Source of the DNA: Zanthoxylum bungeanum
Taxonomy: Eukaryota > Streptophyta > Magnoliopsida > Sapindales > Rutaceae
Assembly: GCA_019454045.1 (NCBI GenBank)
Contig: SKCR01047762.1
Location: 169,501 to 233,500 of the forward strand
Direction: 5' to 3'
DNA length: 64,000 nucleotides
In this document: one piece after another, positions 1 through 11,059 of the stretch
Position numbering within the stretch: position 1 is the stretch's first letter
How the letters are laid out: the number at the start of each line of letters is the position of its first letter
Translations under genes and position numbers: made by a program
The notes under the pieces: model-generated
Told to the model about the DNA's origin: nothing
Seen by the model: only the letters and a program-made list of their open reading frames with translations
Database searches by the model: none

Positions 1-1647
1 TGTAAGGAAATCTATTAAAGGGTTATCTATCCTCAAGGAAGATCGTGAGCTATTAAGTCTAAGGCTGAAACCTAAAATCCCTATGTCTAGTTCATTTTAG
101 ATTTACCAGATCAATCTTATTGGTGATCAGACAACAAAAGCATTAAGCTTAAGACTTAATAAGTAAACCTTTAAATTACCCAAACTATAAAATAACCACT
201 TATAAACCGGTGATATTATAATTCATCACAACCCCAGATAACTAACACATAACTAGGGCTAGTAAAAACTTAAAAGTAAAAGACATAAAGTAAAAATGCT
301 GAAAAGTAAAAGACATAAAGTAAAAAAGCTGAAAAGTAAATTACAATAAAATAAAATAAAATGCTAAGGTAAAATGATCAACTTTTACTATTTACTATAT
401 AGATATCTCCCTTAATATAATATATTAACTTGTGATTATTTTACCAACCAGCCATATAAGCGGTATCTTGATTAAGTCAAATTAATAATTAATTACCAAC
501 CGACCAACCAGGCAGTATCCTCATTAAATCAGGTTAAAACAAGTTTAAAAATAATTACCAACCGACCAATATGGCGGTATCCTTGTTAAGTCAGGTTTTA
601 AATAATTTATATATTATAATTAAGGGAGATTAATCTAAATTATAAAAGTAAAAAGCTTCACATTTACCTCAGTAGAAATTTAACTACAAAACATAAAAGA
701 AAAGAGAAGAAGAAGAAGAACTATTATTACTACTAAAAATTAAAATACATAATTAAAATATTATTTATATTTGAAAACTAGATGCAATCCTCTAAAACAG
801 AGAAAAACTCCCAAGGAAAGCACACCAAATGAAGTGAAGAAGGCCTGAATTTATAGGAAAAATCGGCTTCTGGCGTCGCGAAGCCAAGCTCCCAGTGTCG
901 CGACGTTGGATATTTTCGACGTGGCACGCTGTGGTTCGTCGGCTCAGATTCTGGATATGGTGATAAGGTGACACGTGGCAAGGTGGTTGGGATCTCAATT
1001 ATTGTGACACGTGGCGGCTTCTGATTGGTCGGCTCAGATTCTTATCCGCCACGTGTCAGATACAGATAAGTTGGTCAATAATTGATGCTGATGTGGCGAC
1101 ACGTGGTAATTTGACTGTTGGCACCATAGAATTGTGACACGTGGCACGTTGTGATTGGTTGATGATGACGTGACAATGACGTGGCGGTTTGACTTGGTCA
1201 ACCGGTGATGTGGATGATGACGTGGCTGACAGGTGGAGTGACACATGGCGACATGTGGCGATGGTGACTATCGACACCGTAGGATGATGACACGTGGCAC
1301 GACGCACGTTAGTAGATCGGCTGTGACAGTGACACGTGGCACAACGCACGTTAGCAAAGTCAAATTTTCTCAGATTCTGATTTATGGACTTGGCGCACGT
1401 TAGCACTGTTCGGCGCACGTTAGGCGTCGCGACGCCAGAGGCTTGCGCGTCGCGACTCTGAAAATTACCAAAATGCCATTTTCGTCCAATTTTCATTGTT
1501 TTGGCCCAAATCACCTCCAGAGTGTTCTGAAACTTTATTTATCTACAAAATAACACAAAACACATCAAAATATTCACAAGAATCAAGAAACTATACAAAA
1601 TATTAGGTTAAATGAGTGAGAAATAGTGATATAATTACCACTAATCA
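1..1647 (-). repeat. 3' LTR of element A (its downstream part lies outside the window)
   Basis: It aligns along its length with 26568-28183 and with 61679-63498. In element orientation it starts TGATTAGTGG at 1647 (TGATGAGTGG in the other two copies) and is cut by the window edge about 480 bp before its expected end. It contains the U3 array of CACGTGGC-like sites (about 900-1350), a TATA-like box at 849-855 (minus strand) and the ACCGACC...GGCGGT motif array (about 447-600). Open frames here (for example 1056-1514) are not conserved as frames between the LTR copies. Confidence 0.9.
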
Positions 1648-1660
1648 CACCCCCAAACCT
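1648..1660 (-). other. Polypurine tract of element A
   Basis: The minus strand reads GGTTTGGGGGTG immediately before the 3' LTR start. The same sequence in the same position is seen at 63499-63511 in element H. Confidence 0.8.
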
Positions 1661-2221
1661 AACATTTTGCTAGTCCTCGAGCAAAACACATAATAAAATA
1701 ACATAATAAAATTTAAATATGCCACTTTCGTAGGGATCACGGTTGCATTTAGCGTATGCAACAAGCCTTTAAACCCCTAGGTGTCCATAGTGGACGAGTT
1801 GTAGTCTCGTGAGGGTTTACAGCAATGATACCCACAAACATTTTACAAAAGTAGAAAGGTAGTGAAACTAATGCATACAAAAGCAAAAAGACAAGAGAAA
1901 AGAGAATAAAGAAGTTAGTGACTTATCAGTTGAAATTTCTACTCCAAGTTACTAGTTGTTTTGTTTCTTTCTAAATTACTGAATAAGTAAATTCTCCGAT
2001 CATTTTTACCATTCTCCATATACACAGCCAACAAAATATTAAACAACTCAATTTTGCCCACAACAGTCATAAGTGCAGTTGATAAGAGAGTAATATTTTT
2101 GTCCTAAAGTTTTATCAGAATTCACACCTTTTTGTAGCAATGGAATAATTTTTCTGAATTTTTTCTTTGATTTTTTTTCTATTTTTATTTATTTATATAC
2201 AATATCTTCCATCTATGTAAC

Positions 2222-2477
2222 GAGCTTTGGGCCGGTGGCTCCCAAACCAGTTGGCTTTAGGGCACCAGATGTTAAGACACCCCTACAGACTTAATTACTC
2301 AGACTTTAGATATATATATTTATTCGGCAACATCTCTGATCCATGTAGCGAGCTTTGGGCCAGTGACTCCCAAACCAGTTGGCTTTAGGGCACTAGGTGT
2401 TAAAACACCCTTACAGATTTAATAACTCGGATCTCAGACGTTTTTTTTTTTTTTTTTTACTCCATTGCTTTTTGAGA
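2222..2477. repeat. Two-copy 128-bp tandem repeat in element A
   Basis: GAGCTTTGGGCC starts at 2222 and again at 2350. Each unit runs through CTCCCAAACCAGTTGGCTTTAGGGCA and a short AT-rich spacer, ending near a T tract at about 2440-2458. It lies between the PPT side and the LOG pseudogene. No coding function is apparent. The remaining DNA from 1661 to 2983 is AT-rich non-coding 3' region, homologous in its first 500 bp to 63512-64000. Confidence 0.75.
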
Positions 2478-2983
2478 TGCTTCCTCCAATTAAACTAGAG
2501 CACTGGATATTACAAACTTTTCAATTTTAGCTCATGTCCGTATGTTACTATGTATGTTGATAATACCTGCTAACTGAGCATATGAAGATCCATTTTAGTC
2601 AGTTTTATCGAGAATTTACAAATTAAATAATTCAAAAGGAAATAAACAAAAATTAACTTGTTCCGAAAAAATGGTTTAAGATACGTCTCAGGAGTGAAAA
2701 CTCCTTACTCAGCTATCTCTTACCAATTTCACATTTTTAGTCAAAATAAAAACACAAAAACGCAAAATATTTTTGTAATTTTTGAAAATTTTTCAAGTTT
2801 TGTTTTTGTATTTTTCGAAAAATTTCGGACTAAAAATAAAAACAACACACAAACTAAAAAAAACAAGATACTGATCAACTAATTCCCTCCCCCAAACCTA
2901 AATGAGACATTGTCCCCAATGTCTTAAATAGTAGAAGAAGAGTTTAGAAGATAATACCTGGTTAGCTGAAATTTTACAGGAAA

Positions 2984-3637
2984 TTAAAGGTTAAGATTCA
3001 GATTAATCCGACGCCTCTTACCACGATCGTCCTCAGACCAATTTATCTTTGAAACAATAGGGTCAACTTGTGGTTCATAGGCTAAGAGTTGGTCAATTAG
3101 ATCCGGAGCAGTTCTGGCAGTGAAGATGAGTTCTTTCATAGGTTTTGACACGAACCCATTTCTCCGGGCATCATCAAGAAATACACAAAGAAAATTATAA
3201 AATCCATCAACGTTGTACAGTCCAAGCGGTTTCTGGTGTATGTTCAGGTTCACCCAAGATAATACTATAAAAATTTCCTCCAATGTGCCCAAGCCACCTG
3301 GCAAAGCGATAAAAGCATCAACACAATTAATCATTTCTACCAATCATTCAGAAATACCTGGCACGATTAGTTCATCTCCGTTTGATGATCCAATAAGATT
3401 TGCCTCTGCCAAGGGTTTTGGGATGATTCCCAAAACGTGACTGCCTCCTTCCTGTACGGCCTTTGAAATGATCTCCATTAGTCCAAGATTGCCTCCGCTA
3501 TATATTAAGTGCATATTCCTTGCAGCTAAGACTCGACCCAATCCCTGTGCTGCTTCTACGTATTGTGGCCTAGTACCAACACTAGTACCGCAAAACAGAC
3601 ATATGTTTTCAACTCATCTTCTTGAAGTGGCTTCCAT
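2984..3637 (-). pseudogene. LOG: LOG cytokinin-activating enzyme retrocopy, disabled
   Basis: LOG proteins remove ribose 5'-phosphate from cytokinin nucleotides, releasing active cytokinin bases. This copy runs 218 codons including the stop, exactly the length of the intact copy at 51472-52125, with no introns although plant LOG genes normally have several. It keeps the first glycine motif (GGNLGLM), PGGLGTLEE and the C-terminal NWSEDDRGKRR. Two in-frame TGA codons replace CGA arginine codons seen in the other copy, at codon 8 and codon 98. Codon 98 is the conserved arginine upstream of PGGxGTxxE. A hAT MITE sits in the TATA region 50 bp upstream. It lies between A's gag-like ORF and PPT, in the same orientation as the element. 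Confidence 0.9.
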
Positions 3638-3686
3638 TTTTTACTCTGGATGTCTTCAAAAGTGCAATGATGAGTTGAATTTATAG

Positions 3687-4416
3687 TAGGGGTGAGCAAC
3701 GGTTCCGGGTCTACCCGGAACCGGTTGGAACAGGACCGGTTTTCCGGGTTTGGAACCGTAACCGGTTGTAATCGGGTAGGTTCCGGTTCCAAAAATGAAT
3801 GAACCGATTTTATCCGGGTAGGTTCCGGTTCCAAAATGATCGGAACCGGAACCGGACCATGAAACCGGTTTGCTGAAGCAACAGATGAGGTTCTGCATAC
3901 AAAAGGAGAAAAAAAATGTCTATAGAACAAGAAAGATTATGGAAGTAATTCTGTAAAATGCCAACCTAATAATGCATCAGTTTTGTATTTGATTCAACCT
4001 AATAAGGGTACATGGTTATAGCATCAAAATGACATGAGTGAACATACTGCCTTGCCAATAAGATTAGAGATCATTATACATTTGTCCAACTGATGGTAAA
4101 TTCAAGCTCAGATTGAAGGAAACAGAAGATACATTACAATACAGAGAGAATAAAATTTCATTTTTTCGTTCTTGAGCTTCCGCACTCCGATTTGGTCCCC
4201 GTTTTTTCCTACGGACTCGTATTTGGAATGTAGTTTTCATTAAAATATTTTAAAATAGGGTAATTCGGAACGGACCGGAACCAGATTGGAACCGAATAAT
4301 AGGGTACCTTGTTTAATTGGGTAGGTTCCGGTTCCACTTAGTGCGGAACCGAATTTTTCCGGGTAGGTTCCGGTTCCATGCGGAACCGGAACCGAAACCG
4401 ATTTTGCTCACCCCTA
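3687..4416. mobile_element. hAT-type MITE in the LOG promoter of element A
   Basis: The element is 730 bp with perfect 13-bp terminal inverted repeats, TAGGGGTGAGCAA and its complement TTGCTCACCCCTA. It is flanked by a perfect 8-bp TSD, ATTTATAG (3679-3686 and 4417-4424). The subterminal regions are crowded with GGTTCCGG/CCGGAACC repeats. There is no transposase ORF, so it is non-autonomous. The TSD is the complement of CTATAAAT: the insertion went exactly into the TATA box inferred from the LOG copy of element C (51405-51412). Confidence 0.93.
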
Positions 4417-4900
4417 ATTTATAGATACTGAAAAGGGTGAGTAATAATAGCACTAGTATCTTCCAAAGGAAGTTTGTTAGCTAAATAAAACAAAAGAAAT
4501 CGTGAAATGTCAAAAAGTCTGGATCCTGTCTACGAAAATAAAGATATTTACAACAGAAAAGTGAATCAAAGCAATAATTAAGGCAACAGAATTGTGTACG
4601 CAATACGCCATTCGATTAGTATAAATTCATTAGGATGCGTCTCAAGAATTAATTCTTTACTCAACCATCACAAATGAATTAGCTCTCTTCTTTTCCAAAC
4701 ACCATTCCTTCTATCTTAAAATGCTCCGTTTGTGCTTTTCCCTACAAAATAACACACAAAATTAAAAATTCTACAACATATATACACAAAATATGAAAAA
4801 AAAATTACAACAAATTGCATGGGTTACCTCCCTGCTAGCGCTAAATTTTTCGTCTTCAGCCAGACGTGACTGAAATCTATCTGTCAAGGAGGTTTCAGCG
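4417..4900 (-). other. 5' flank of the LOG retrocopy in element A
   Basis: Read on the minus strand this matches 50690-51400 of element C with substitutions and indels. Shared landmarks, in order, are the GGGAGG[C/T]AACCCAT sequence, a T-rich run ending in an AG acceptor-like site (cta at 4742-4744), AGACGCATCCTAATGAA, GCTTTGATT, and GACAGGATCCAG. It has no coding potential of its own. It probably acts as leader and promoter sequence that travelled with LOG. Confidence 0.7.
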
Positions 4901-5141
4901 TCATTTTGGATGTATGATTAAAGACAATCTCGTGAGCGTTTCTTTTGAATGGTCTCTTCCATCAGTAAAGGGCAAAAAATATTTTATCTCATTCAGTGCT
5001 TGTGCCACCTTTTTAACCTTTGTTGCTCCAATGGTTCCTGAAAAGAAAGAAAGAAAATCAGGAGGTCTCGTACGGTGTTTGACTTGGAATGGAAGTTCCA
5101 TTCTGTCAAGCTTCTGGGTGATGTCTTTGATTTGTACTCCC
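4901..5141 (-). pseudogene. Element A gag-like ORF, downstream part beyond insertion B
   Basis: Subtracting element B and one copy of its TSD puts this piece in the same frame as the 24926-25946 piece, after a TGA at the junction. The segment starts around 5136, passes through ELPFQVKHR and the basic/aromatic stretch PPDFLSFFSG, and ends at a TAA at 4901-4903. This gives a combined frame of about 420 codons with two in-frame stops. I do not recognise the C-terminal part as any named domain. Downstream, at about 4805-4870, is the GGGAGGTAACCCATG-type sequence seen after Athila coding regions. Confidence 0.55.
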
Positions 5142-7139
5142 TGTAGGACACAGAACTTGGGCGACGCATGCTGTTCTAGACTCGGGGCCTAGTTGAGAAT
5201 ACGGAGTAGTCCGCGGGGAACTAAACCGGAGAATAATGGATTCGCCACCCGGTGTGAACCGGGACAAAGATTTAAGGCCGTACTCACCCCTCGCAAGGGA
5301 AGACCTCAAACCATTGGGTTCGGAATGGTCCCTTACTTATGTCGTTGTGATGATATAATTTGTACACTAAATCAACCGCATCTATCCAATAATCATGTTC
5401 AAAGGTCACTTAGATCTAATATGCATTCGCTAACTAAGTCCTAATCTAAGTTTGCATGCTTGAAAGTAAGTCTTTAGACAATAAACACGCAATACCATAT
5501 ATTGAACACATTAAGCCATTAAACCAACAAAATAAATAACTGCTTAAACATGAACATAAACTAAACTAGATATTATGCATAAAGAATAATGAAATAACAT
5601 GTCTAAATAACACAATCATGCTTCAAAATTTAATAACGAAATTAAAATAAACCATGCTTAAAATAATAACTAAACATCCTATAAACTACAACATGCTCAA
5701 ACATAAATTTGGATGGGACAACATATGTCTCTTAAGTGGTACGTGGCGTTGTATCCCGAGTAAAAACCGCACTACCGTCCATTCGGATTCGGCTACGGAA
5801 TTTACGTCCGGGTTTCCATCCTATATACCACAAAAGGGAACACATGTCCCGCCCATCCAACAATCAAATCATGCCTCAAACGACTCTCATGCAATTATAT
5901 ATCAAAGTAAAATAAAATAAAGAATAAAGAAGATAGGTAAAAGGTACCATCAGGTCTAACCTCTTTTGTCGATCTTTGGAAGCGCGTTCCAAGTCCGTTG
6001 GAAGGGCGAATGATCCGAAACCTTTCCAATTGTTTGCTCACTGTTCCCTTGTGTTTTGATGCTTGGGCTGCTGTTTTACCTTCGTTTCACCGCCGTTTGG
6101 TCGCTGCGTTTCAGGTCGCTGTTTCGGGCGTTTAATGGACTGTTTTTGGTGATTTTGGTGGCTTAGGGAGGTGCGTTTGTAAAGATTTTTTAGGGAAACT
6201 TTTTTTGGGATTTTTGGGATGGTTCTAGATGGTTTTAGGGCTGTTTTGATGGGCTAAGGACGCAAGGAACTTGGCCAGAACAATGGCTAAAACACAGCAG
6301 TTCACTGGTGCAGTGAAGCCGTTTTCAGGGGTTGTTTTGGCGCTACTTTGGGGCTGCTTCGGGGCTGATTTTTGCGGCACTTCAGGGGCTGGAAATAAGG
6401 TTTATTTTAGGGTAATTTAGGTCTGTGAATGGTGGTTGGAAGTTGGCAAAGGAAGGGTGTGATTGTGGGTCGTGCGTGAATGATGTTGGTGGATGGTGGT
6501 GGATGCGGCAATGGAGGTTTCTTTGCTTCAAGAATGCGGCAATGGGGGGTCTTGGGGGATGCTTGGGGCGTGCAAGGATGCTTCACAAGATGCTTGAATG
6601 AGGTATTTTTTGCTAGGGTTGTGTATGGGGGCAAAGGTCTCGTTTTATAGACAAAGGGAAAATGCTTTCCTTTTTAGATTAGGAAGGAATCTCCTAATTG
6701 GTTTCTAATAAGGAATGCATCTCCTAATTAGGATTTGGGATTGGATTTGATTTGGTAATGATTTTATTTGATTTCTTTTATTTAGGCAAGGATTTAACAA
6801 GATTTAAACATGTGATTAATGTGCAATTACCTAAATAAAGGGCAATGGGCGTGAATCATGTCCAATAGGCATAGGTTTGGTTTGGACTTGGGTTGACTTG
6901 GGTATTTGGGCTTGGTTTGGGTTAGGTATGTGGTATATGGGAGTTTTGGGCCTAAGGTGAGCTTAGAAACGGAGGTATAACAAGCAACTGAAGCGAAACA
7001 ACTCGGGTAAATCCATCAAAAATTGTATTTTCCAAATTTACCCTTCCAACGTTCTTTTCCCGCGGCTTTCATGACTAAGAGGGAGTTGTCTCCATATAAG
7101 ACTCCTCATCGGGTGTTATGCAAAAATGAAATGCCTACA
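5142..7139 (-). repeat. 3' LTR of element B
   Basis: This 1998-bp LTR starts TGTAGGCATT at 7139 and ends TGTCCTACA at 5142. It is very similar to the 5' LTR at 22912-24925. A TATA-like CTATAAAACG lies at 6641-6650 on the minus strand. It shares with C and G the block containing CCGAATCCGAATGG and the terminal block with GGTGGCGA. Confidence 0.93.
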
Positions 7140-7153
7140 GTCGCCCCCACTTT
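7140..7153 (-). other. Polypurine tract of element B
   Basis: The minus strand reads AAAGTGGGGGCGAC directly before the 3' LTR. The same tract precedes the 3' LTR of C (about 55018-55031). Confidence 0.8.
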
Positions 7154-7276
7154 GATGGGACTTGTGCAGTGTGTGACAATGACAATTCTATCAAAGTACG
7201 TGCAATGCATTTTTACTTACCTGGCTCGCCAGCTGCCACTTGACTTGCCGTGTTGATTTGAGTTGATGTTGAGGTG

Positions 7277-8345
7277 CTTCGACCCCTGGTCCATTCCCGA
7301 ACCGATGATGTGCTGTGGTGTGGTGGAGTCCATTCCCGAACTGTCACCGTTGTGGTCCATTCCCGAACCGATCTCCATTCCCGGAGTGTAGCTGTGATGT
7401 AGTGTGATGAAGTCCATTCCCAAACTGTCACCGTTGTGGTCCATTCCCGAACCGATCTCCATTCTCGGAGTGTTGTTGTGATAGATGTGATGAAGTCCAT
7501 TCCTGAACTGTCACCGTTGTGGTCCATTCCCGAACCGATCTCCATTCCCGGAGTGCTGTTGTGATGTGATGTGATGAAGTCCATTCCCGAACTGTCACCG
7601 TTGTGGTCCATTCCCGAACCGATCTCCATTCCCGAAGTGCCATTCTCGGCGTGCCATTCCCGACGTGCTCATTCCCGAGCTGTCCATTCCCAGACTGTCC
7701 ATTCCCGGACTAAATCTCCATTCTCGGAGTGTTGTTGTGATATGATGTGATGAAGTCTATTCCCGAACTGTCATCGTTGTGGTCCATTCCCGAACCGATC
7801 TCCATTCTCGGAGTGTTGTTGTGATATGATGTGATGAAGTCCATTCCCGAACTGTCACCGTTGTGGTCCATTCCCGAACCGATCTCCATTCCCGGAGTGC
7901 TATTGTGATGTGATGTGATGAAGTCCATTCCCGAACTGTCACCGTTGTGGTCCATTCCCGAACCGATCTCCATTCCCGGAGTGCCATTCTCGGCGTGCCA
8001 TTCCCGGCGTGCTCATTCCCGAGCTGTCCATTCCTGGACTGTCCATTCCCGGACTAAATCTCCATTCCCGGAGTGCCATTCCCGGCGTGCTCATTCCATG
8101 AGCGTGCTCATTCCCGAGCTGTCCATTCCCGGACTAAATCTCCATTCCCGGAGTGCCATTCCCGGCGTGCTCATTCCCGAGCATGCTCATTCCCGAGCTG
8201 TCCATTCCCGGACTGTCCATTCCCGGACCATAATGATCTGACGTAATATGGGCCTCGCCCTCAGAATGCCATTCTCGGCAGAAACTGAAACTGATGTGAT
8301 GTGGGCCTCGCCCCCAGAATGCCATTCTCGGCAGAAACTGAAACT
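7277..8345 (-). repeat. Minisatellite in the 3' untranslated region of element B
   Basis: Short units share the core CATTCCCGRRCTGTC (minus strand GTTCGGGAATGG). They are grouped into a higher-order unit of about 83-84 bp (starts at 7411, 7494, 7578 and again at about 7754, 7837, 7920), then degenerate copies to 8345. The array ends in GGGGGCGAGGCCCACATCA-type units like those of C. Open frames across it arise only because the period keeps stops out; I do not call a gene. Confidence 0.9.
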
Positions 8346-9621
8346 GATGTCAATGATTCCACTCAGCGTATTGCAATTCCTCTCACGAGATCATCTCTGA
8401 TAATTGGATATATTTTCGTCCTCAACGAATGCTTGATGTCGAAGCTAGAGAATCTTCAAAGTACTCGATATGCTCAACTCCGATCGTCTGAATAGGTGAT
8501 CCAAACTAGACTCCTAGTGTGTGTGTGCCAAAGATCTTTCACAGCTTATTCCTTAAGCAAGCCAACTCGATAATTTCGCTTCGGAGAATCGGACCAGTGG
8601 GTCTAACCAACCTGAATGTCTTAATCACCTTCTGTGATTACTTCAGCATACTTAATCATGATATGATCTTCTGTATTGCACTCTTGTCTCTTTCTTTTCA
8701 TTCAGAACTCTTTTTTTTTTCTTTGCTTTTCTTTTTTTTCTTTTTTTTTTCTCTTTTTCTGACACACCTACCCTTTAAGGTAGCATTTCTCCTCATGGTG
8801 GTCCTAATACTCGCTCCCCAGGGTAGCTTCACGCTTATCGGTTATAGGCGGTCTTTTTCTTCTTTTCTTGCAGAGACATTTCTGTTATTTCTGACCATAT
8901 CATGTATCATAGCGTCTGTAATCCAGGGTGGACATCCAGGCAAACGGTCATTCACCGATCCTCTGTCTCTTCAGCTAGTCATCTCATCAACCACTCAGGC
9001 TTCCATTGTTGAGATCCCGTATTCAGGTGCTTTATGAGTCTAGTCAAGATCAATCTATTCAGCATACCGACGAAGAACACTTCTAGCACTCGTCGTTTCT
9101 AAGGCTTCTACCTATAGCACACAATGTCATCACCAGACATATCAAATCAAATTACCAAAGACTTCTTTCTCTCTGTTTTTTTCTTTGCAACTCACTCACT
9201 CACTCAAAGGAATTCTCCTTTCTTCTGCTGCCGACACTGTGGGCTTGGCCCCCGGGATCCATCCCCCAAAAATCAAACTCAAAGCGGGCCTCAACCCTCA
9301 ATTCACCATCTGAACCTTAACACTGATGTGGACCTCAGCCCTGGGATTTCTACCCAAACTCAATACAGTGCTTTCGCTGTTTCTGATTGGCTCATCTCCG
9401 CCGCTTTCACTTTTCTGTCTTTGAAACCTGTGAATACAAAACACAAAACACAAAACACGAAAACAAAAAGAATGCAGTAATGGGATATATGTATGCATGG
9501 ATGCATGATTTTTCTTTATCCTGTTGGGTTAGGTCTTCTGCAGGTGACCATCCAGTCTTCTGCCCCCTCAAGAAAAATACATCTTCAATCTATCAACATT
9601 GATGGGCTCGGTGAACTCATT
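8346..9621 (-). other. Element B 3' non-coding region between integrase and minisatellite
   Basis: There is no convincing gene. The region includes an acceptor-like T-rich tract ending in CAG (plus 9428-9430), homologous to those in C, a T/C-rich stretch at 8700-8760, and blocks that align with 52200-52980 of C. It is the position where C instead holds the LOG module. Confidence 0.6.
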
Positions 9622-11059
9622 TCATTCCAAGTTTGACAATCTCACTGCTCCATTTCCCATTACCTTCTGAACAATGTAGGGCCCCTCCCAATTTGGTCTG
9701 AACTTTCCCCTCGGGTATGTTGTTGATGGCTTCGACTGCTTGAGTACTAGATCGCCTTTCTTGATCTTGGTGGGCCGCACCTTATTGTTGAACGCTCGAG
9801 CCAGCCTCTTCTGATAAATCTGCATGTGATGCAGAGACTTCATTCTCTTCTCATCCATCAGAGCCAACTGTTCAAACCTTTACGAGGTCCATTCCTATTC
9901 TGGCAGTTCTGCTTCTGCGAGTACCCACATGGACTGTATCTCCATTTCTACCGGAAGTACCGCTTCCATTCCGTAGACCAAGGAATACGGCGTAACTCCT
10001 GTTGCCGTTCTCACAGATGTTCTGTATCCCCACAAAGCATATGGCAGCTTATCAGCCCAGTCTTTGTAGTTCTCAGTCATCTTTGCCAAGATCGTCTTTA
10101 TTGTCTTGTTGGCTGCCTCAACTGCTCCATTAGCATGCGGCCTGTATGGTGAAGACTTATGATGACCTATCCCATGCCTCTGTAACATCGCCTTGGTCTC
10201 TCCCTGAAACTGGACTCCATTGTCCATAACCACGTGATGCGGCATATCGTACCGGCATATGAGATTCCGGGCTATGAACTTAGCCATTTGTTTTTCCGTG
10301 ACATTATGGAATGACTCGGCTTCTACCCATTTCGAGAAGTAGTCCACTGCTACCACTATAAAGCGATGTCCGTTTGACGCATTCGGCCGAATCTCTCCAA
10401 TCATATCAATTCCCCATGCTGAGAAAGGCCACGATTCTGACAACCCGTGCAATTCTGTATGCGGCAAATGATTCAAATTCCCATGCGCTTGACAATCATG
10501 ACAGTGCTTTACCAGCTTCGCGCAGTCGGCTTCCATGGTCGACCAATAGAAACCTTGCCTCACAATCTTGCGAGACAAGTTCAGTCCATTCATGTGCGGC
10601 CCACATACTCCGGCATGTACCTCGTCCATTACCTTCTGAGCTTCTTCTCTGTCCAAGCATTTCAGCTGAATTCCATTCGCTTGCCTCTTGTAGAGTTCTC
10701 CTTTCAGACTCACATATTGAGCAGCCAACTTCTGAATGGCGATTCTGTCTTTTCTGCTCACTTCCTCTGGGAATTCCCTATGTTCCATATACCTTTGAAT
10801 ATCATGATACCAAGGTTTTCCGTCATCGACCTCTACTCCCAAGATCCTCTCTATCTCATAAACCGGTTTGCCGGCCGTTGTCAACACAAGTGGTCTCATC
10901 ACCAATTTCTCTGGATTCTCCCAGGTTGCGGCTAATGTCGCCAATGTATTTGCCATCTGATTTTCTTCCCGAGGCAAGTGCTGAAATTTGCAGTTAGGGA
11001 TAGCCTGTGGTAGGTTTCTGAGGTGGAATAAGTACGGCTTCAACCGTTCTTCCTTTAAC
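9622..11059 (-). pseudogene. Element B pol remnant: end of second RNase H and integrase
   Basis: Continuing from the D insertion point: LKEERLKPY, then NQMANTLATLA, where family members have Asp in place of the Asn. Next comes integrase: an HHCC zinc domain (H...H...CHDC), core domain with WGIDMIG, VVMDNGVQF and the final Glu in NGAVEAANKTI, then GPY/F-type C-terminus (GKFRPNWEGPY). Two in-frame stops (TAG and TAA near 9867-9895) break it between core and C-terminus. Strand transfer would need an intact protein, so this is dead. The minus-strand frame seems to run on into 11154, but those first codons are LTR sequence of element D. Confidence 0.88.

Noticed and set aside
1056..1514. 152-codon minus-strand frame rich in Thr/Arg/His
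   Set aside because: It is in the U3 G-box array of the LTR; the frames in the other LTR copies (27624-28049, 62847-63449) are different, so no coding constraint.
7213..7987. Minus-strand open frames with repeated EIGSGMDHNGDS-like peptide
   Set aside because: They arise from the minisatellite period; several frames are open at once, and there is no conserved homologue in element C.
7277..8345. CRISPR-like array
   Set aside because: There are no unique spacers and no cas genes; the units are nested minisatellite repeats in a plant element.
9895..11059. Pararetrovirus (caulimovirus-like) origin of the gypsy pol in B
   Set aside because: There are flanking LTRs, integrase and second RNase H, all typical of Ty3/gypsy Tat elements; pararetroviruses lack LTRs and integrase.
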